A model generated the notes under the pieces. The model made no database searches. It worked only from the letters and a program-made list of their open reading frames with translations, and had not been told where the DNA came from. From Mycolicibacterium duvalii (GTDB lineage: Bacteria; Actinomycetota; Actinomycetes; Mycobacteriales; Mycobacteriaceae), in NCBI RefSeq assembly GCF_010726645.1, contig NZ_AP022563.1, positions 4,278,001 to 4,342,000 on the forward strand: 64,000 nucleotides of DNA, written 5' to 3'. The position numbers and the translations under genes were made by a program. This document shows, piece after piece, positions 61,522-64,000 of this stretch (within the stretch, counting starts at the first letter, position 1; each line of letters opens with the position of its first letter).

Positions 61522-62147
61522 GAGGTGACCTGCTCCATCTCAGCGATCCGGTACCTGCCCTCGTCGAACGCCATCGTCGCGCGCAGCCGATACCCGACCT
61601 GCTGGTCGGCGGCCTCGGCGTTGGTGATCCGCACGCGCACCGCGACCAGCACGTTGACCGTGCCGTCCTCGTTGTGCCGCTCGACCGCGGCCCGCAGGTC
61701 ATCGACCTGCACCGTCGCGTTCGCGGCCTCGTAGGCCTCGGCGAGCACGCTGCTGTACAGGCCGGCCTGCACGCCGAACTCGCCCGTCGAACACTCGAGG
61801 ATCTTGGTCTGGGCGGCGGCCATCGCCGCGGTGTCCGGGGCCTGGGTGGCCGCGATGCACTCCTTGGCTGCGGACAGCGCTGCCTCGTCGGCGCGGGCGA
61901 TCTCCTCGGCGCGGTCGTTGGCCCGCAGCGCCAAGAAACCACCGACGCCGGCACCGGCGGTGAGAAGCACCAAGAGCACACACACGGTGGTCACCCACCC
62001 CCTGCCCAGCCGCGCCGGGCGGCGGGTAACGGGTGGTGGGTTCGATGACGCGTCATCGGCCGTCGGGGCGGGAGTCTCCTCCGGCGCGCTGTCAGCGTCG
62101 GCGTCGATGGTGCGGTTCAGCTGGCTGGTGCCAGCATCTCCTTCCAT
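61518..62147 (-). CDS. Mce-associated membrane protein (Rv0175-like)
   Basis: A 209-residue protein with an acidic N-terminus, a helix near 51-72 (WVTTVCVLLVLLTAGAGVGGFLAL), two Cys in the outer domain (AKECIAA and LECST) and the closing MAFDEGRYRIAEMEQVTS. Equivalent to Rv0175. Its start overlaps the end of mce1F by 31 bases in another frame. Confidence 0.85.
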   Translation of the reverse strand: MEGDAGTSQLNRTIDADADSAPEETPAPTADDASSNPPPVTRRPARLGRGWVTTVCVLLVLLTAGAGVGGFLALRANDRAEEIARADEAALSAAKECIAATQAPDTAAMAAAQTKILECSTGEFGVQAGLYSSVLAEAYEAANATVQVDDLRAAVERHNEDGTVNVLVAVRVRITNAEAADQQVGYRLRATMAFDEGRYRIAEMEQVTS

Positions 62148-63679
62148 CCGTCGTCTCCTGGGTTGCTCGAGCTGTTCACGTTGTACCGGACGCCGTCCGG
62201 TCCGACCACCTCACCGGAGCTCGGGCTGTACGCGGCGGTGGAGCCGGGCGGACCCTGGGCTGGCGTGTAGGTGCACGGGTTGGGCTGTTGCCCGCTGCAG
62301 CTGACCGTACCCGAGCCGGGAGCGCTGACCGGATCGCTGGTGGGTGCCAGCCGTTCCGGCGGGGGCAGCTGGTCGGCGGGCAGCGGGTTCATCCCGTTGT
62401 TGATCGACGGCGCGGGCACCACCCGGCCCGGGTCGACCCCCTGGTCGCAGCGCGCGCCGGGCGCGGGGCAGGACAGGATCTGGTTGGGGTTGCCGTACCA
62501 CGGGTTGGTGCCCAGCGGAACATAGGGCTCGTCGCTGCGGCACTCCGCCGGAGTGGCGGCCCGCTTGCCGGGCACGTCGGCGCACGGGTAGTTGCGCGCG
62601 CCGCGAACGACGTTGCCCTGGAAGTCCTTCGGGATCTTGCAGTAGGTGCCCGACGGGATCGGCGCGGTGCTGGTGTCGGCGGGCGAGCGCCACTCCGAGG
62701 CCGGCAGGAAGCCCGTCATGCACGGCGGCGGCTGGTTGATCGACAGACCGAAGTGCAGCAGGCCGCCGTCTTCGAAGATGGAGCCCATCTGCAGCAGCGA
62801 CGCGCCCTGCGGGTAGATCACCAGGGTCTGTTCGACGCCCTTGTTGTAGCGCTTGAGCATGTCGGTCACCACGGCCAGGTTGGCCAGGGTCTGCGGCAGC
62901 GCTTCTCGCACGTCGCTGAACACCGTGGTGACCTGGTCGAGCGTCGGCGCAGCCTGCGACAGCCCGCTGCGCAGTGCAGCGTCCTGCGCGGCGGCCTGCG
63001 CGGCGATGGTGTTCAGGTTGCGCGACCACTGCCCGATGGCATCGCCGGAGTCGACCTGACTCTGCAGGATCGGCGCCGAATTGTTGATGATGTCGGTGAC
63101 CTGCGGCAGGTTGTCGCGGAAGCCCTCGGCGATGTTGCTCGTCGAGTCCACCAGTCGTTGCAGTGCCGGGCCCAGCCCGCCGACCGCTTCGGACGTCTCA
63201 GTCAGCAACACGTCGATCTTCTCCGCCGGCAGCACCTCCAGGCCTCTGTTGGCGGCGTCGAGCGCGGGTCCGACCGGGGCCGGCACGGTGCTGTCGGTGA
63301 TCGTCTGACCGGGGTCCAGGAACGGCGCCCCGTCGCTGTGCGGAACCAGGTCGAGGTACTGCTCACCGATGGCCGACACCGAGTGCACGTTGGCGGTTAC
63401 GTCGACCGGGATCTTGTACTCCATGTCGATGCTCATCGTCGCCCGGGCGCCGGTCTCGGTCGGTTCGACCGAGGTCACCTTCCCGATCTGGGTGCCCCGG
63501 TAGGTCACGTTGGCGGTTTCGTACAAACCGCCCGACCGGGGCAGATCCGCGTGCAGCGTGTACTGGCCGACACCGGCCAGGCTCGGCAGCCGCAGGTAGT
63601 ACAACCCGAGCACCCCGAGCGCGAGGACCGTCAGGATCGTGAAGATAATCAGCTGAATCTTGACGAAGCGCGTCAGCAT
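62117..63679 (-). CDS. mce1F: Mce1F, subunit of the Mce1 fatty acid importer
   Basis: A 520-residue Mce-family protein. An N-terminal membrane helix (residues 9-30) is followed by the MlaD domain (LPSLAGVGQYTLHADLPRSGGLYETANVTYRGTQIGKV and GEQYLDLVPHS, about residues 30-120), a long helical region of the tunnel-forming type (about 120-300) and a Pro-rich C-terminal part of over 200 residues with PPPERLAPTSD-like stretches. The Mce1 complex imports fatty and mycolic acids across the periplasm. Equivalent to Rv0174 (515 residues). Four bases separate it from the end of mce1E. Confidence 0.95.
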   Translation of the reverse strand: MLTRFVKIQLIIFTILTVLALGVLGLYYLRLPSLAGVGQYTLHADLPRSGGLYETANVTYRGTQIGKVTSVEPTETGARATMSIDMEYKIPVDVTANVHSVSAIGEQYLDLVPHSDGAPFLDPGQTITDSTVPAPVGPALDAANRGLEVLPAEKIDVLLTETSEAVGGLGPALQRLVDSTSNIAEGFRDNLPQVTDIINNSAPILQSQVDSGDAIGQWSRNLNTIAAQAAAQDAALRSGLSQAAPTLDQVTTVFSDVREALPQTLANLAVVTDMLKRYNKGVEQTLVIYPQGASLLQMGSIFEDGGLLHFGLSINQPPPCMTGFLPASEWRSPADTSTAPIPSGTYCKIPKDFQGNVVRGARNYPCADVPGKRAATPAECRSDEPYVPLGTNPWYGNPNQILSCPAPGARCDQGVDPGRVVPAPSINNGMNPLPADQLPPPERLAPTSDPVSAPGSGTVSCSGQQPNPCTYTPAQGPPGSTAAYSPSSGEVVGPDGVRYNVNSSSNPGDDGWKEMLAPAS

Positions 63680-63682
63680 CGC

Positions 63683-64000
63683 TCACTCCCCCCTTTCGAT
63701 CAGTGGCCCGTTGGGTGCCGAGTTCGGGTTCGGGGTGAACCGGACGTCCGGGATCATCGTGGCCGGGTCGCGGCCCCACGACTGCTCGAGCGCGCGCAGC
63801 ATGCCCGAGATACCGGTGCCGGAGAAGAACCCGTTGTCGATCGCTGAGAGCGTCAGGTCCACCAGGATCGACACGTTGATGTAGTCGCCCCGGATCGCCT
63901 TGGGCACGTTCTCGATGCTGTACGGCGCGGTGAGGAAGACCTTCAGCGCCCCGATCAGATAGGGACCAGCCTTGCCGAGCTCGCGCAGCGGCCGCTGCAG
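63683..64000 (-). CDS. mce1E: Mce1E/LprK lipoprotein, C-terminal part
   Basis: The last 105 residues of a Mce-family protein; the rest lies beyond the right edge. The visible part reads LQRPLRELGKAGPYLIGALKVFLTAP, then IENVPKAIRGDYINVSILVDLTLSAID and ends NSAPNGPLIERGE, which fits the C-terminus of Mce E lipoproteins. Immediately upstream of mce1F in the usual order, so it belongs to the same operon. The lipobox is outside the window. Confidence 0.9.
   Translation of the reverse strand: MQRPLRELGKAGPYLIGALKVFLTAPYSIENVPKAIRGDYINVSILVDLTLSAIDNGFFSGTGISGMLRALEQSWGRDPATMIPDVRFTPNPNSAPNGPLIERGE

Overview
The window is a high-GC, densely coded stretch of an actinobacterial chromosome. Gene content and order point to a Mycobacterium/Mycolicibacterium species, probably a free-living relative of M. 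smegmatis. It runs in reverse orientation to the M. tuberculosis interval from about Rv0221 down to Rv0173. The recognisable order is a WS/DGAT acyltransferase, lipC, lipW, an Rv0216-type MaoC protein, fadE3, fadD4, pckG, the Rv0210/Rv0209 pair, trmB, a NYN protein, mmpL3, perM, an Rv0204c-type membrane protein, Rv0203-type hemophores, mmpL11, Rv0201c, omamB/omamA, zmp1, an Rv0192-type L,D-transpeptidase, ricR, ilvD, an Rv0187-type methyltransferase, the Rv0185/Rv0184/Rv0183 types, sigG, an Rv0181c-type pirin, and the Rv0178-Rv0175 genes with mce1F and mce1E. Homologue names come from memory of these families and of synteny; no database search was run.

Layout. (1) 1-13.1 kb is a lipid and acyl-CoA island: triacylglycerol synthase-like WS/DGAT, LipC and LipW esterases, two acyl-CoA dehydrogenases, an amidohydrolase translationally overlapped with a CaiB-type CoA-transferase, a double-hotdog hydratase, a GntR regulator, a crotonase and a FadD. 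A textbook CRP-type operator (2008-2023) lies in front of the double-domain acyl-CoA dehydrogenase. (2) 13.1-17.1 kb holds a carotenoid oxygenase divergent from a TetR regulator, with a perfect inverted-repeat operator between them, and PEP carboxykinase. (3) 17.2-24.2 kb holds a coupled pair of GTPase-like proteins with unusual P-loops, then trmB-NYN-mmpL3. (4) 24.2-31.9 kb holds a 13E12-family HNH protein, PerM, a flippase-like protein, a DUF3054 protein, a PrrAB-like two-component system and two tandem hemophore-like proteins. (5) 31.9-38.7 kb holds mmpL11, an Rv0201c-type gene, omamBA and zmp1. (6) 38.9-43.3 kb holds a secreted orphan and a five-gene MoxR3/DUF58/DUF4129 operon that M. tuberculosis keeps elsewhere. 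(7) 43.4-49.5 kb covers the L,D-transpeptidase, a thiamine-binding-like protein, a copper-type DUF305-RicR operon with its palindrome, ilvD, an Acg-like nitroreductase and two SRPBCC proteins. (8) 49.5-58.4 kb carries a methyltransferase, a SprT-like metallohydrolase with a DUF2786 protein, a lipoprotein hydrolase lacking its serine coupled to monoacylglycerol lipase, sigG, MarR/pirin, a frameshifted sugar-dehydrogenase-like lipoprotein and a phosphodiester glycosidase-like exoprotein. (9) 58.4-64 kb carries a fructosamine kinase-like gene and the distal end of the mce1 operon.

The main theme is the mycobacterial envelope and lipid economy. MmpL3 and MmpL11 export envelope lipids. Mce1 with its associated proteins and OmamA/OmamB imports fatty acids. 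Lipases, FadD, FadE and hydratases process them. PEP carboxykinase connects that carbon to gluconeogenesis. No rRNA, tRNA, CRISPR array, prophage or insertion sequence was recognised. No gene-free stretch exceeds 300 bases; the largest gaps are 31624-31882 and 57045-57290.
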